Source: Gammaproteobacteria bacterium
GTDB lineage: Bacteria > Pseudomonadota > Gammaproteobacteria > GCA-001735895
Assembly (NCBI GenBank): GCA_024225395.1
Contig: JAAEMR010000186.1
Span: 1 to 64,000, forward strand
DNA: 64,000 bases
Direction of reading: 5' to 3'
Shown here: one piece after another, positions 42,247 through 53,617 of the stretch
Position numbering within the stretch: position 1 is the stretch's first letter
How the letters are laid out: each line of letters begins with the position of its first letter
Program-made: the position numbers and the translations under genes
Notes under the pieces: generated by a model
The model's database searches: none
Seen by the model: only the letters and a program-made list of their open reading frames with translations
Told to the model about the DNA's origin: nothing

Positions 42247-42774
42247 TTGATGATACAACATACAACTGATACCCCAAAAATGATTGGTTTTGCCGCTTAC
42301 AGTGGCACCGGAAAAACCACTTTACTGAAACAGGTCATACCCTTACTTAAAAAACAGGGTCTGCATCTAGCTATCATTAAACACTCACATCATGACTTTG
42401 AAATCGACCAGCCGGGAAAAGATAGTTATGAGCTGCATCACGCCGGTTCCAGCCAGACATTACTGACTTCAAAATATCGAAGTGCCTTAATAACCGAAAA
42501 CGAACCTCACCAGGAACCCGAATTATTTAATGAACTCAAAAAGCTGGATTTATCAACCATTGACCTGGTTCTGGTAGAAGGTTTCCGTCATGAGACAAAA
42601 CTGACCCGCATTGAATTGCATCGGCCTTCACGCAAAAAACCTTTTTTACACCCTCAGGAAGAAAACATTATTGCCGTTGCCAGTGATGAAAAACTGGATA
42701 TTCATCTACCCCTGTTAGACATAAATAACCCTGATGAAATTTGTCAGTTTATTATTAACTGGATGGCAAAATAG
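42247..42774 (+). CDS. mobB: Molybdopterin-guanine dinucleotide biosynthesis protein B
   Basis: GFAAYSGTGKTTLLKQVIPLLKKQGLHLAIIKHSHHDFEIDQPGKDSYELHHAGS. Confidence 0.93.
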   Translation: MMIQHTTDTPKMIGFAAYSGTGKTTLLKQVIPLLKKQGLHLAIIKHSHHDFEIDQPGKDSYELHHAGSSQTLLTSKYRSALITENEPHQEPELFNELKKLDLSTIDLVLVEGFRHETKLTRIELHRPSRKKPFLHPQEENIIAVASDEKLDIHLPLLDINNPDEICQFIINWMAK

Positions 42775-42909
42775 ACACCTTCATCAAACCTTAATCACAA
42801 CAACCTCTATAGCTGAGCATTGTTACCACCCATTTATGATGAACTTGTTGAATAACTATACTGTCTACTGTTCCATAAAAATAATAATACAACCACTGGA
42901 GAAATTACC

Positions 42910-44295
42910 TTGATCACTGAACTTGCTGTTTTTACCGGCCTGGTTGCACTGGCTTCCATCCTGTTATCTCCAGCCACAAAATCTGAATCCAGCTTTTTCC
43001 AGGGGACTTCTGTCAGCGGTTATCAACCGAGCTTAATTACCCTGATTTTCTCTCAGGTGACAACCTGGATATTTGCACGCTCTCTAATGAACGCCGCTAT
43101 TCTGGGTTTTTATTATGGGTTGTGGGGTACACTGGCCTATGCCGCGTATTATCTTTCCTTTATTACCGGGGCAGCCATTATCGACAGCCTCAGGTTCACT
43201 CATGGGTTCAACAATGTACAGGGGTTTCTACACGATCGTTTTGGTCAAGCTGGCACAAGCTGTTATAACTTTGTAATAGGATTACGCCTGATCAGTGAAG
43301 TCTTCGCCAATCTACTGGTAATAGGCATCTTATTCGGTGCCGTCGGCAGTGATGTTTACAGCATCAGTATCATCGTATTTGCAGTGGTCACGCTGGTTTA
43401 TTCCATGGCCGGCGGGTTAAGTGCTTCACTGCGAACCGATGTCATGCAAATGGTCATTTTTATGGTCACACTGGTCGTATTGATGGTATTTGTCATAGCC
43501 GGGGATAGTTTTTCTTTAGCCGACCTGGGCTTCAAACCTTTCAACTTCAATGAACCCGGCCCGGTTTTGTTAGCCGTCGCATTATTGCAGGTATGGAGTT
43601 ATCCCATGCACGACCCTGTGATGATGGATCGGGGTTTTCTGGCAGACAGATCAACCACCAGGCGCAGTTTTTACCATGCCGCCTGGATCAGCATTATCTG
43701 TATTATCGGATTTGGCAGCCTGGGAATTTTTGCCGGTGCTAATGCCATCACCGGTGAAGGCATGAATGATACTTTGACCCGTTTACTCGGAGAAATACCA
43801 ATGTTATTAATCAGTGCCACACTGATTATCTCAGCCATGTCAACCCTCGACAGCACACTATCCAGCTCTGCTAAATTAATGGTTGTTGATATGCAACTTG
43901 TTGACCCTGATATTCGCAAGGGACGCATCGTCATGTCCGTATTTATGCTGCTGGGATTGCTCATGGTATTCCTGGGTAATGAAGATTTATTCAGTGCTGT
44001 GGCAGTGAGTGGAACGGCTTCAATGTACCTGGCACCAGTGATTTTCTTTTCACTATGGGGTGGTCGTAACGACATCCCGGTATGGAGTTACCTCGGTAGT
44101 TTTATGCTGGCAATCGTAGGAGCAGCTTTGTACTTTACCGAGTCATCGGCTTATTCAACCCTGATGGGCGATTATCACAAATACACCAAGCTGCTGTTTA
44201 TCTCAATGACAGTGCTGATCGGTGGATGCCTATTGTTCTGGATCGGCGGTAAAACCATGTCATCACCGGTAAAACTGGCACACAATACTGCCTGA
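42910..44295 (+). CDS. Sodium:solute symporter family protein
   Basis: Multi-TM; VTLVYSMAGGLSASLRTDVMQMVIF SSS signature-like. Confidence 0.85.
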   Translation: MITELAVFTGLVALASILLSPATKSESSFFQGTSVSGYQPSLITLIFSQVTTWIFARSLMNAAILGFYYGLWGTLAYAAYYLSFITGAAIIDSLRFTHGFNNVQGFLHDRFGQAGTSCYNFVIGLRLISEVFANLLVIGILFGAVGSDVYSISIIVFAVVTLVYSMAGGLSASLRTDVMQMVIFMVTLVVLMVFVIAGDSFSLADLGFKPFNFNEPGPVLLAVALLQVWSYPMHDPVMMDRGFLADRSTTRRSFYHAAWISIICIIGFGSLGIFAGANAITGEGMNDTLTRLLGEIPMLLISATLIISAMSTLDSTLSSSAKLMVVDMQLVDPDIRKGRIVMSVFMLLGLLMVFLGNEDLFSAVAVSGTASMYLAPVIFFSLWGGRNDIPVWSYLGSFMLAIVGAALYFTESSAYSTLMGDYHKYTKLLFISMTVLIGGCLLFWIGGKTMSSPVKLAHNTA

Positions 44296-45134
44296 TGAAA
44301 GTGACCATCCCTGACCTCGGAGACATTAAATCCGACCTGCTGATTTTTGGTGGTCCTTACAGCAATCTTGCTGCCACCGAGTCTTTACTCGAACAAGCTA
44401 ATTCTCTGGAGATCAAACCCTCTCACATCATATGCACTGGCGATATCGTCGCCTATTGCGCAGAACCCGAGCAAACCAGCCAGCTGATTTTGAATTCAGG
44501 AATGTCAGTAGTGATGGGAAACTGTGAAGAATCACTGGCTTCCGACAGCAATGATTGTGGATGCGGATTTGAACACAACATGCTGTGTTCCGTTTTATCT
44601 GAAAAATGGTACAGCTATGCCCAACAAAACATTAGTAACAACACCAGAGAATGGATGTCGACCTTACCTCCAGCTATTGAGTTCACCTGCGGAGGAAAAA
44701 AATTCCGCGTTATCCACGGAGGGGTTGACCAGGTTAATCAGTTCATTTTCGCTTCAACTGAGCCAACACTAAAACAGCAACAGTTTGATAAGTTGAATAT
44801 TGACTGCATTATAGGCGGTCACTGCGGTTTACCTTTTGGTCAGCAGCTTGGCAACAAGCACTGGTTAAATGCAGGCGTCATCGGTTTACCCGCTAATGAC
44901 GGGACTCAACAGGGCTGGTATTTATTGCTCCATCCAACTAAAAACACTGTAGAGATAAGCTGGCACAGACTGTCTTATCCGGTACAAAAATCTTATGATT
45001 CTATGTTACAGGCCGGGTTGAATGAATACGCTGAAAGTCTTGTTAGCGGATTGTGGCCAGGTACCGATATTTTACCGCTAACAGAGAAATCTGCTCAGGG
45101 TCTTCCACTCACGATTCCCGCAGTAATTTTATAG
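44295..45134 (+). CDS. Metallophosphoesterase
   Basis: IFGGPYSNLAATESL, ICTGDIVAYCAEPEQT, GNCEE, GGHCG motifs; start overlaps symporter stop by 1 nt. Confidence 0.85.
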   Translation: MKVTIPDLGDIKSDLLIFGGPYSNLAATESLLEQANSLEIKPSHIICTGDIVAYCAEPEQTSQLILNSGMSVVMGNCEESLASDSNDCGCGFEHNMLCSVLSEKWYSYAQQNISNNTREWMSTLPPAIEFTCGGKKFRVIHGGVDQVNQFIFASTEPTLKQQQFDKLNIDCIIGGHCGLPFGQQLGNKHWLNAGVIGLPANDGTQQGWYLLLHPTKNTVEISWHRLSYPVQKSYDSMLQAGLNEYAESLVSGLWPGTDILPLTEKSAQGLPLTIPAVIL

Positions 45135-45284
45135 CGACAGTGCCTGGCTGATCTATCTTAAGGCAGCCATATCAGCAGTAATACCTGAAATATCTTTCCA
45201 TTTTTTGAGTTACCTCATTTAACTTATGGTCCTTCCTATTAGAATAATTAAGAGCTTTACTATTCACTGCTAAAGGGCTAAATC

Positions 45285-46067
45285 ATGAAACATTTTTACT
45301 CTTTTAATTCAGTCATTTTCATTTTCCTTCTCTGTGTTTTAACGGTGACTAACGCCCTCGCAGGAACAGGCTTAAAAATTCACGGTTTTGTTGGACAAAG
45401 CTCGACCATGCCGGCAAGTGGTGCCACTGTAAAATTGATACAGGGCTCCACTGGTCAGGTGGTTGATATCGTTCAAACGAATTTCTTTGGTAAGTACAAA
45501 TTTAAAAATCTGAACCCCGGATACTACAGGCTAATCTCGGGCGAAATTACCCGGGAAGTCATGCTGAAGAAAAAAGATATCCGTCTGGACATTGATCTCT
45601 CTGCCAAAAGCGGAAATATGAATTATGCCAAAGATGGCATACAGGATTTGATGAATACAATATCCGGCAAGGGAACAGCAGGAAACGCAACAGCATCCGG
45701 ACCCAATGATCCCAATTTACAAAGATATATGGCAGGCTCATATTTTAGCTTTTCAGGGGGTGGATACGGCTCACACGGTGGCTCTTCAAATAGCTTGACA
45801 CTCTGCCCGGATGGACGATTCAACAGAAGCTCTGAATCAGGGTATTCTGGAGGCCTCTCTGGAGGTGGATCCTGGGGAACAGCAAACCAGAGCGGAAATA
45901 GTGGCAAATGGACAATTAATGGTGACAAAATGAATGGCCGTATCACCCTGTTCAATGCCGATGGAAGTCAACACAGTTTCAAATATCAGGATTGTAGCCA
46001 GGAAAGCAGCGGTTGCTTTTATTTTGATGGCGTTAAGTTTGGGTGGGGACAGGCGAAGTGTAGATAA
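45285..46067 (+). CDS. Secreted protein with carboxypeptidase-regulatory/CnaB-like N-terminal domain
   Basis: Signal peptide; ASGATVKLIQGSTGQVVDIVQTNFFGKYKFKNLNPGYYRL. Confidence 0.6.
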   Translation: MKHFYSFNSVIFIFLLCVLTVTNALAGTGLKIHGFVGQSSTMPASGATVKLIQGSTGQVVDIVQTNFFGKYKFKNLNPGYYRLISGEITREVMLKKKDIRLDIDLSAKSGNMNYAKDGIQDLMNTISGKGTAGNATASGPNDPNLQRYMAGSYFSFSGGGYGSHGGSSNSLTLCPDGRFNRSSESGYSGGLSGGGSWGTANQSGNSGKWTINGDKMNGRITLFNADGSQHSFKYQDCSQESSGCFYFDGVKFGWGQAKCR

Positions 46068-46095
46068 AGCTCAATAATCTGGTTACCCTCTCTGA

Positions 46096-46122
46096 AAAAT
46101 GGTGTGCAATGCGCACCATTTT
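46096..46122. terminator. Bidirectional terminator between convergent genes
   Basis: AAAATGGTGTGCAATGCGCACCATTTT. Confidence 0.75.
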
Positions 46123-46134
46123 AACAAACGAAGA

Positions 46135-47529
46135 TCAACCCAACACCTTAACCAGATCATCCATATTTGACTTGGCATCGCCAAACAGCATGCGCGTATT
46201 GTCTTTATAAAATAACGGATTATCGACACCGGCATAACCGGTAGCCATGCTGCGTTTCAATACCACCGTCATTTTGCTTTTCCACACTTCAAGGACCGGC
46301 ATACCGGAAATCGGACTACCCGGATCATCCAGTGCCGCAGGATTCACCGTGTCATTGGCACCGATCACCAGCGTCACATCAACGTTTGGAAAATCATCAT
46401 TCACTTCATCCATTTCGAATACCACATCATAGGGCACCTTGGCTTCTGCCAGCAGTACATTCATATGCCCCGGCATACGACCGGCAACAGGGTGAATCCC
46501 AAAGATGACATTGACACCTTTTCCCATCAATATTCGGGAAACATCAGAAACTGCACGTTGAGCCTGAGCCATGGCCATACCATAACCGGGCACTATCATT
46601 ACTTTTTTGGCACTGCTTAATAGTTGAGCAACTTCTTCAATCGACGTGGCAACAGCTTCACCCGCCACTGCTGTCGAACCACTGGAAGTCACATCGGGTT
46701 TACCGAATCCTCCTGCAATAACACTGAAAAAATTTCGATTCATCGCGGTACACATGATGTAACTGAGGATCGCGCCACTACTACCGACCAGCGCTCCAGT
46801 CACAATCAGCAGATCATTTGACAACATAAAACCGGTCGCTGCCGCAGCCCAGCCGGAATAACTGTTCAACATTGAAATAACCACCGGCATATCGGCTCCG
46901 CCAATTGCGATCACCATGTGTACGCCAAATACCAGCGCAATAACGGTCAATACTATTAATGGAATAGTGGCGTCACTCAAATTCTCAGCGTTAACAAATT
47001 CAAACCCGTAATACACCACCACAAAAAGCATAATCAGGTTGAGCAGATGCCTTGCCGGTAACAGTACAGGCCGGCTATTTATCATTGCACTGAGTTTACC
47101 GAATGCAATGACAGAACCTGAAAAGGTCATACCACCAATATAGATACCCAGGTAAACCTCAATATCATGAATGGTTTTTTCCGCACCCAGTAAATGTATT
47201 TCAGGGTCCAGGTAAGTGGCATAACCGACGCTCATCGCTGCCAGACCCACCAGACTGTGAAGTATAGCCACCAGTTGCGGCATTTGAGTCATTTTGACCC
47301 GGCGAGCCAGTATTAACCCCAGCACAGAACCCAGCGTCATACAGATCAGGATAACCCAGTAGTTTGTGACAGCGTCACTGAATACCGTGGCAATAATCGC
47401 CAGTCCCATACCCAGCATGCCATACAGGTTTCCACGCCGCGCATTTTCATTACTACTCAGGCCACTCAGTGCCAGAATAAACATAATAGCAGCACCCAGA
47501 TAAATAGAATTAACCAAACCTTCTGACAT
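46135..47529 (-). CDS. pntB: NAD(P) transhydrogenase subunit beta
   Basis: [35 protein letters not shown]. Confidence 0.96.
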   Translation of the reverse strand: MSEGLVNSIYLGAAIMFILALSGLSSNENARRGNLYGMLGMGLAIIATVFSDAVTNYWVILICMTLGSVLGLILARRVKMTQMPQLVAILHSLVGLAAMSVGYATYLDPEIHLLGAEKTIHDIEVYLGIYIGGMTFSGSVIAFGKLSAMINSRPVLLPARHLLNLIMLFVVVYYGFEFVNAENLSDATIPLIVLTVIALVFGVHMVIAIGGADMPVVISMLNSYSGWAAAATGFMLSNDLLIVTGALVGSSGAILSYIMCTAMNRNFFSVIAGGFGKPDVTSSGSTAVAGEAVATSIEEVAQLLSSAKKVMIVPGYGMAMAQAQRAVSDVSRILMGKGVNVIFGIHPVAGRMPGHMNVLLAEAKVPYDVVFEMDEVNDDFPNVDVTLVIGANDTVNPAALDDPGSPISGMPVLEVWKSKMTVVLKRSMATGYAGVDNPLFYKDNTRMLFGDAKSNMDDLVKVLG

Positions 47530-47531
47530 CT

Positions 47532-49106
47532 CTACTCTCCAAACATTTTCAGCATACGTTGAGTAACCGCAAAGCCACCCACGATATTGATCGAAGCGAT
47601 TAATATCGCAACCGCGGACAAAATAGTGATCAAACTACTCTGCGATGAAACCTGGATCAGCGCACCGATAATGATAATACTGCTGATCGCATTGGTGACA
47701 CTCATTAAGGGGGTGTGCAACGACGGTGAAACATTCCAGATCACCATATAACCGATAAAACAGGACAGGATAAAAACGGTGAAATGCCCCATAAATGATG
47801 GCGGGGCAAAAGCGCCCATACCAAACAGCAATAAAGCACCAAACGCGACAGGTAACAACGTTGACAGTACTTTCTTCAGACCAGAAGTTGCTTCATCCTC
47901 ATCGATGGTTACATGAACATCCGGCACAGATTGTTCACTATAAGCCGGTTGCCTTGCTGCAACGTCAATGACTGGAGGTGGCCAGGTTATTTCACCGGCA
48001 TTAACGACAGTCGCACCACGAATCACTTCATCATTCATATCCAGCGCCAGTGGAGCCTTAACATCTTTGACCAGTTCATCCAGCATGTTCAACAGGTTGG
48101 ATGAATATAACTGGCTTGCCTGAGCCGGTAAACGACTGGGCATATCGGTAAAACCAACAATCTTCACACCGTGTTGCTCTGCTATCCGGTGAGGTTTGGT
48201 CAGCTCACAGTTGCCACCCTGCTCCGCTGCCAGATCGACAATGACACTACCGTGTTTCATCGATTTAACCATCTCAGTGGTAATCAGTTTAGGCGCTGGC
48301 TTACCGGGAATAAGCGCGGTTGTAATAATGATATCGACATCCCTGGCCTGCTCAGCAAACAATGCCATTTCCGCATCGATAAAAGCCTGGCTCATCTGTT
48401 TAGCGTAGCCACCTTCGCCGCTACCATCTTCTTCAAAATCCATTTCCAGGAATTCCGCATCCATGCTGAGAATTTGATCTTTCACTTCGGGTCGGGTATC
48501 AAAAGCTCGCACGATAGCGCCCAGTGACTTCGCCGTTCCAATCGCCGCAAGCCCGGCAACACCCGCGCCAATAACCATTACCTTAGCGGGAGGCACCTTA
48601 CCCGCAGCGGTTATCTGACCCGAGAAAAAACGACCAAAATGATTGGATGCTTCAACGACCGCTCTATATCCGGCAATATTCGCCATCGAACTTAAAGCAT
48701 CGAGTTTCTGTGCGCGTGAAATTCGTGGCACAGAATCCATCGCCATCGCATCAATGCCTTTATCAGCCAAAGCCTGTAACAGTTCAGCATTTTGAGCTGG
48801 CCAGATAAAACAGATGAGCAAGCAGCCTTTAGGCATGAGATCCAGTTCATGGATATTAGTATCGCAATTGTCTTGCGGAGCACGTACCTTGAGAATAATA
48901 TCTGCAAGTGCATAAAGCTCTTTGCTTTCACTGATAATTTCAGCACCCGCATCAACGTAGGCTTCATCAGAGAAACTGGCTTCCAGTCCTGCATCACGTT
49001 CAACTAAAACTCTAAAACCTTTTTTAACCAGTTTTTCAGTTATATCTGGAGTGGTAGCGACGCGCTTTTCACCCGTCTTAATTTCTTTAGGGATAACTAT
49101 TTTCAT
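47532..49106 (-). CDS. pntA: NAD(P) transhydrogenase subunit alpha
   Basis: [42 protein letters not shown]-terminal TM segment. Confidence 0.96.
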   Translation of the reverse strand: MKIVIPKEIKTGEKRVATTPDITEKLVKKGFRVLVERDAGLEASFSDEAYVDAGAEIISESKELYALADIILKVRAPQDNCDTNIHELDLMPKGCLLICFIWPAQNAELLQALADKGIDAMAMDSVPRISRAQKLDALSSMANIAGYRAVVEASNHFGRFFSGQITAAGKVPPAKVMVIGAGVAGLAAIGTAKSLGAIVRAFDTRPEVKDQILSMDAEFLEMDFEEDGSGEGGYAKQMSQAFIDAEMALFAEQARDVDIIITTALIPGKPAPKLITTEMVKSMKHGSVIVDLAAEQGGNCELTKPHRIAEQHGVKIVGFTDMPSRLPAQASQLYSSNLLNMLDELVKDVKAPLALDMNDEVIRGATVVNAGEITWPPPVIDVAARQPAYSEQSVPDVHVTIDEDEATSGLKKVLSTLLPVAFGALLLFGMGAFAPPSFMGHFTVFILSCFIGYMVIWNVSPSLHTPLMSVTNAISSIIIIGALIQVSSQSSLITILSAVAILIASINIVGGFAVTQRMLKMFGE

Positions 49107-49227
49107 TTTTTAATCCTCAACTGAAACCGGAAAATACAGATTAGATAACTCATGATCCTCTTTTTATCTGTAAAAAAACAGTGTTTATTGACAGAGAAAG
49201 CGACCAACGCGATATATTAACGTTCTC

Positions 49228-50058
49228 TTATGTTGATTTCCAGATATTAGAACCTAGAAATTTATCTAATATAGAAAAGTGATGAGTAGCAGGTAAGTGT
49301 AAATAAGACATATCCAGTTGATCCTGCCAGCTATTGATTAATTGCTGAGATTGTTTTTTATATTCACCGCTTTCCAGCTCTCCAACCATCAGGTTAAGCG
49401 ATATAGATTTTGAAGGATTCCATAACTGGCTGAATAATGGACTGCACCACTTTGCAGTCATCTGGTCCAGTGACAACGCTTTGTTAACACTGGTTTGCAG
49501 CAACGGCTGCATATCATACAGACCACTGAGCGCATTCAAACGCTGAAAAGGATAACTGTCTAACCCTAATTCAGACCAGTCAGTCGTCAACAAGGTCGCC
49601 AGCAAATGTGCTCCGGCAGAATGACCGGTAATTTGTATTTGCCGGGGGTCACCACCATAGTCGGCTATATTGTCACAAATCCATAACATCGCCTGCTTCA
49701 GCTGTTGAATAATGTCGATCAGATTAACGGCCGGGCAAAGATCATAATTGATAATTACCGCGCACTCAGCCTGCTGGTTAAAGGCTTCAGCCATAAAACT
49801 GAATGAATCTTTATCTAGAGCCTGCCAGTATCCGCCGTGAATAAAAACATGTACCGGGCTTTTCCGCGAAGTTTCCAGTGGAAATATATCCAGTAGCTGA
49901 CGCTTTGACTTTCCATACGGGATATTCAAAACACCCTTTGCAGCAGCCCTGAATGTGTCACTGCGTGATAACCAGCTATTTAGATAATCAGCAAAATCGG
50001 CAACGGCTGCGCGGTTATTGTATTGCTGTTCCAAATGATCGTTGATCAATCCGGTCAC
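49228..50058 (-). CDS. Alpha/beta hydrolase, kynurenine-formamidase-like
   Basis: HVFIHGGYWQALDK oxyanion motif, ITGHSAGAHLLA nucleophile elbow, ATHHFSILD His. GTG at 50058 (TAATGTG overlap with upstream ATPase stop) is a likelier start than 50109. Confidence 0.75.
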   Translation of the reverse strand: MTGLINDHLEQQYNNRAAVADFADYLNSWLSRSDTFRAAAKGVLNIPYGKSKRQLLDIFPLETSRKSPVHVFIHGGYWQALDKDSFSFMAEAFNQQAECAVIINYDLCPAVNLIDIIQQLKQAMLWICDNIADYGGDPRQIQITGHSAGAHLLATLLTTDWSELGLDSYPFQRLNALSGLYDMQPLLQTSVNKALSLDQMTAKWCSPLFSQLWNPSKSISLNLMVGELESGEYKKQSQQLINSWQDQLDMSYLHLPATHHFSILDKFLGSNIWKST

Positions 50059-50059
50059 A

Positions 50060-50761
50060 TTACACTCCCAGGTACCGGGCCTGAAGTTCAAAATCACCAG
50101 CCAGTTCATGAGCCGAACCAGATGCCACCACCTGGCCTTTTTCCATCATGTAATATCGATCTGCAATATTCAGCAAAGTGTGCAGGTTTTTATCCACGAT
50201 CAATATCGACAAACCCTGTTGCTTTAATTGCCGTACCACACTCCAAATTTCATCGCAGATCAACGGCGCAAGACCTTCAGTTGCTTCATCCAGAATTAAT
50301 AATTCTGGATTGATCATTAACGCGCGGCCTATCGCCAGCATCTGTTGCTCACCACCGGAGAGTTGATTACCGGCATGTCGACGTCGTTCCTGCAATCGCG
50401 GAAATAATTTGTAAATGCTTTGCAGAGTCCACGGAGAGGACGAAACCGAATAATTAGCCGCTGCAACCTGTAAATTTTCTGTCACCGTTAAATTGGAAAA
50501 AATATGCCGCTCTTCGGGAACCAGTCCAACCCCTAAACGAGCAACCTGATACGACTGTAGATCATTCAATCTAACCCCGTTAAACTCGATTGAGCCACTT
50601 CGAGTTTTCAGCAAACCCGTTATGCAATTGATAGTCGTGCTCTTTCCCATTCCATTGCGACCCAGTAAGGTAACCACTTCACCCTCATTCAACTGTAAAG
50701 AGATTCCACACAACACTTCACTGGAGTTATAACCGGCATGAATATTGGAGAGTGTTAACAT
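50060..50761 (-). CDS. Branched-chain-amino-acid-type ABC transporter ATP-binding protein (LivF-like)
   Basis: Walker A GRNGMGKST, LSGGEQQMLAIGRAL, Walker B LLILDEATEGLAP. Confidence 0.9.
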   Translation of the reverse strand: MLTLSNIHAGYNSSEVLCGISLQLNEGEVVTLLGRNGMGKSTTINCITGLLKTRSGSIEFNGVRLNDLQSYQVARLGVGLVPEERHIFSNLTVTENLQVAAANYSVSSSPWTLQSIYKLFPRLQERRRHAGNQLSGGEQQMLAIGRALMINPELLILDEATEGLAPLICDEIWSVVRQLKQQGLSILIVDKNLHTLLNIADRYYMMEKGQVVASGSAHELAGDFELQARYLGV

Positions 50762-51513
50762 CAGTTTTCCGAATGTCCCAGGTAGGCTTGCTGAACCTTT
50801 TCATTATTGCGAATTTCATCCACCGTGCCTGTTGCAATAATTTCACCGTACACCAGCACCGAAATGCGATCAGCCAGTGCAAACACCGCATCCATATCGT
50901 GCTCTACCAGCAATATGCTATATCGCCCCCGCAAACCATCCAGCAGTTGGGTTAATTCTTTAGAACCACCCGGCCCGATACCTGCCATCGGTTCATCCAG
51001 CAATAGAACCTGCGGATTGCCCGCCAGTGTCATGGCCACTTCAAGCTGCCGCTTTTCACCATGCGCCAATGCTCCTGCAAGCAATTTCTGATGCTGTTCC
51101 AGCCCAAACTGACTGGCCAGTTCACAGGCCTGTTGATTGAGTTTTCTATTTTTATTAATCGCTGCCCAGAAAAAATAACTGTGCCCCTGGTGTGCCTGAA
51201 CCGCCAGAGCCAGATTTTCCAGCACGGTCATTTCATCAAACACCGACGTTACCTGGAACGACCTTGATATACCCATTGTTGCCCGGTCAAAAACAGGCTT
51301 ATCGGTAACTTCAGCCCCATTAAAATAAACACTGCCGCTACTCGGGGAAAGCTCACCGGATAACTGCGCAATTGCAGTCGACTTACCCGCACCATTGGGG
51401 CCAATCAACGCGTGAATTTCACCTTTGATCAGCTGTAGATTTACATTGGTATTAGCAGCCAGCCCGGCATAATTTTTACACAGGTTTTCTGTGTGCAGAA
51501 CAACTTCAGTCAT
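50761..51513 (-). CDS. ABC transporter ATP-binding protein (LivG-like)
   Basis: Walker A GPNGAGKST; VLLLDEPMAGIGPGGSKEL. Confidence 0.9.
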   Translation of the reverse strand: MTEVVLHTENLCKNYAGLAANTNVNLQLIKGEIHALIGPNGAGKSTAIAQLSGELSPSSGSVYFNGAEVTDKPVFDRATMGISRSFQVTSVFDEMTVLENLALAVQAHQGHSYFFWAAINKNRKLNQQACELASQFGLEQHQKLLAGALAHGEKRQLEVAMTLAGNPQVLLLDEPMAGIGPGGSKELTQLLDGLRGRYSILLVEHDMDAVFALADRISVLVYGEIIATGTVDEIRNNEKVQQAYLGHSEN

Positions 51514-52495
51514 TGCTCAACACCTTGTTTTGTAAAACCCCATAGATGCCATGACGCGCATAAATCACTACCAAAATTAAAAACGGTCCGAGGAAAAACA
51601 TCCAGTGTTCGGTATATGCCGACAATACCTGCTCCAGCAACAGGTAAACAAACGCCCCGATGACAGCACCATAAATACTGCCCAGTCCACCCAGAATCAC
51701 CATCACCAGCAACTCACCCGATAAGTGCCACGAAAATAATCCGGGATCGACAAATTCAGTTTTATTGGCGAGCAGAACTCCAGCAACCGCGGCACCGGTC
51801 GCAGCAATAATATAAGCCGTCAGACGATACCAGTAAGTATTAAAACCTAATGACTGCATACGTTTTTCATTCAGTTTACAGCCACGAATAACACGGCCGA
51901 ACTGGGAGTTAACCAGGCGTCTGGATAGAAATATATACACCACCAGGATCAACAGGCACAGGTAATAGAATGTAAAATCATCCGCCGTATCGATAAAAGG
52001 AACCTGGTTCCTGCCCGGCATCAACAGACCATCTTCACCGCCGTAAGTATCCAGTGAAATAAACAGGTAATACAACATTTGTGCGAAAGCCAGCGTGATC
52101 ATAATAAAATGAATTCCATGAGTACGCAGGCTGATCAAACCGGTTAAAGCCGCGACTATAGCTGCAACAAATATCGCCACGATCAAAATCAAGAATAAAT
52201 TATTGCTACCATCAAAACTGAAAGGGAAATTAAAAACAGCACTACCGTCATTGATATGAAAACTTAAAATAGCAGCCACGTAAGCCCCCAGACCGACAAA
52301 GGCAGCATGCCCGAAACTGACCATGGCCCCATAACCCACAATTAAATCAAGACTGACTGCAGCCATCGCAAAAATCATGATTCGGGTCATACTTGAAATA
52401 ACATAGCTTTCATCCACCGCTTCAGCCACAAAGGGCAGCAGTATCAAAACTATCATCGATGACAATAAAAAAATAAACTTTCGGTTCATATTCAA
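51506..52495 (-). CDS. ABC transporter permease (LivM-like)
   Basis: DLIVGYGAMVSFGHAAFVGLGAYVAAI. Confidence 0.9.
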   Translation of the reverse strand: MNMNRKFIFLLSSMIVLILLPFVAEAVDESYVISSMTRIMIFAMAAVSLDLIVGYGAMVSFGHAAFVGLGAYVAAILSFHINDGSAVFNFPFSFDGSNNLFLILIVAIFVAAIVAALTGLISLRTHGIHFIMITLAFAQMLYYLFISLDTYGGEDGLLMPGRNQVPFIDTADDFTFYYLCLLILVVYIFLSRRLVNSQFGRVIRGCKLNEKRMQSLGFNTYWYRLTAYIIAATGAAVAGVLLANKTEFVDPGLFSWHLSGELLVMVILGGLGSIYGAVIGAFVYLLLEQVLSAYTEHWMFFLGPFLILVVIYARHGIYGVLQNKVLSND

Positions 52496-52512
52496 AATAA
52501 ATTCAAAAACAT

Positions 52513-52650
52513 TTTAACCACAGAGGACACAAAGGTTCGTAGAGGAAAACAAACAGCATTTAAAAAATGGCAACCAAAAAAGTATTTCATACTGTAGTAT
52601 AAAAATACTTCAAAATACCTTTGCGTATCTCTGCATTGTCTACGGTAAAT
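52513..52650. repeat. CTTCGTG/CTCTGTG-type inverted-repeat element, copy E
   Basis: TTTTAACCACAGAGGACACAAAGGTTCGTAGAGG ... CCTTTGCGTATCTCTGCATTGTCTACGGTAAAT between livH and livM. Confidence 0.45.
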
Positions 52651-52656
52651 ATTCTT

Positions 52657-53562
52657 TTAAGCAGGAAATAACCCTCGAGGTTTGAATGCCAGAATAACCG
52701 CCATTAGCAGGTAAATCCCCATCGATGACAGCGAGGCGGCAATGCTATTGGCACCGCTACTGATAAACATTTGCAACAGATCTGGCAGGAATGCACGCCC
52801 CAGAGTATCCACCAGGCCAACCAGTAATGCACCCAATAAGGCTCCCTTAACCGAGCCAATTCCGCCAATCACTATGACCACAAAAGTCAGGATTAAAATA
52901 CTTTCACCCATGCCCGATTCCACTGCAAAAACCGGTGCAGCCATCACTCCAGCGAAACCGGCAAGCAGCGCACCTAAAGCAAAAACCAGGCTATACAACC
53001 AGCGAATATTGACCCCCAGCGCTGCAATCATGCTTCGATTACTGGCTCCGGCACGAATTCGCATGCCGAGCCGAGTGTGATTGATTAACAGATATAAACC
53101 TATAGCCACCGCTAACCCAATAGCAATAATGACGAGGCGATAAACAGGATAGGGAATACCCGGCAGGATCTCGACACTACCGCTTAATAATTCAGGCACC
53201 TGCATGAATAAAGGCTGACGACCCCAGATCATGCGGGTCCCTTCATTAAAAAACAGAATCAGTCCGAAGGTTGCCAGCACCTGATCCAGATGATCACGTT
53301 TATACAGATGACGCAACACGATGACTTCGACCAGAAAGCCACACAGACCAGCGGTAAACAGGGCTACCAGCAAGGCCAGTACAAAACTGTCACTGGCCTG
53401 CATGACCGTGGCTGCCACGTAAGCACCCACCATGTAAAAAGAGCCATGTGCCAGGTTGATCAGGTTCATCACGCCAAACACCAGCGTCAAACCCGCCGAC
53501 AACAGAAACAGCATAAAACCCAGTTGCAGGCCGTTTAAAACCTGTTCAATGAATAACAGCAT
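52657..53562 (-). CDS. ABC transporter permease (LivH-like)
   Basis: FGVMNLINLAHGSFYMVGAYVAATVM. Confidence 0.9.
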   Translation of the reverse strand: MLLFIEQVLNGLQLGFMLFLLSAGLTLVFGVMNLINLAHGSFYMVGAYVAATVMQASDSFVLALLVALFTAGLCGFLVEVIVLRHLYKRDHLDQVLATFGLILFFNEGTRMIWGRQPLFMQVPELLSGSVEILPGIPYPVYRLVIIAIGLAVAIGLYLLINHTRLGMRIRAGASNRSMIAALGVNIRWLYSLVFALGALLAGFAGVMAAPVFAVESGMGESILILTFVVIVIGGIGSVKGALLGALLVGLVDTLGRAFLPDLLQMFISSGANSIAASLSSMGIYLLMAVILAFKPRGLFPA

Positions 53563-53617
53563 TATAAATAACAGGTTAAGTTGTAAGCACCATCAAAGTT
53601 GAAGCGCATTGCACCGT

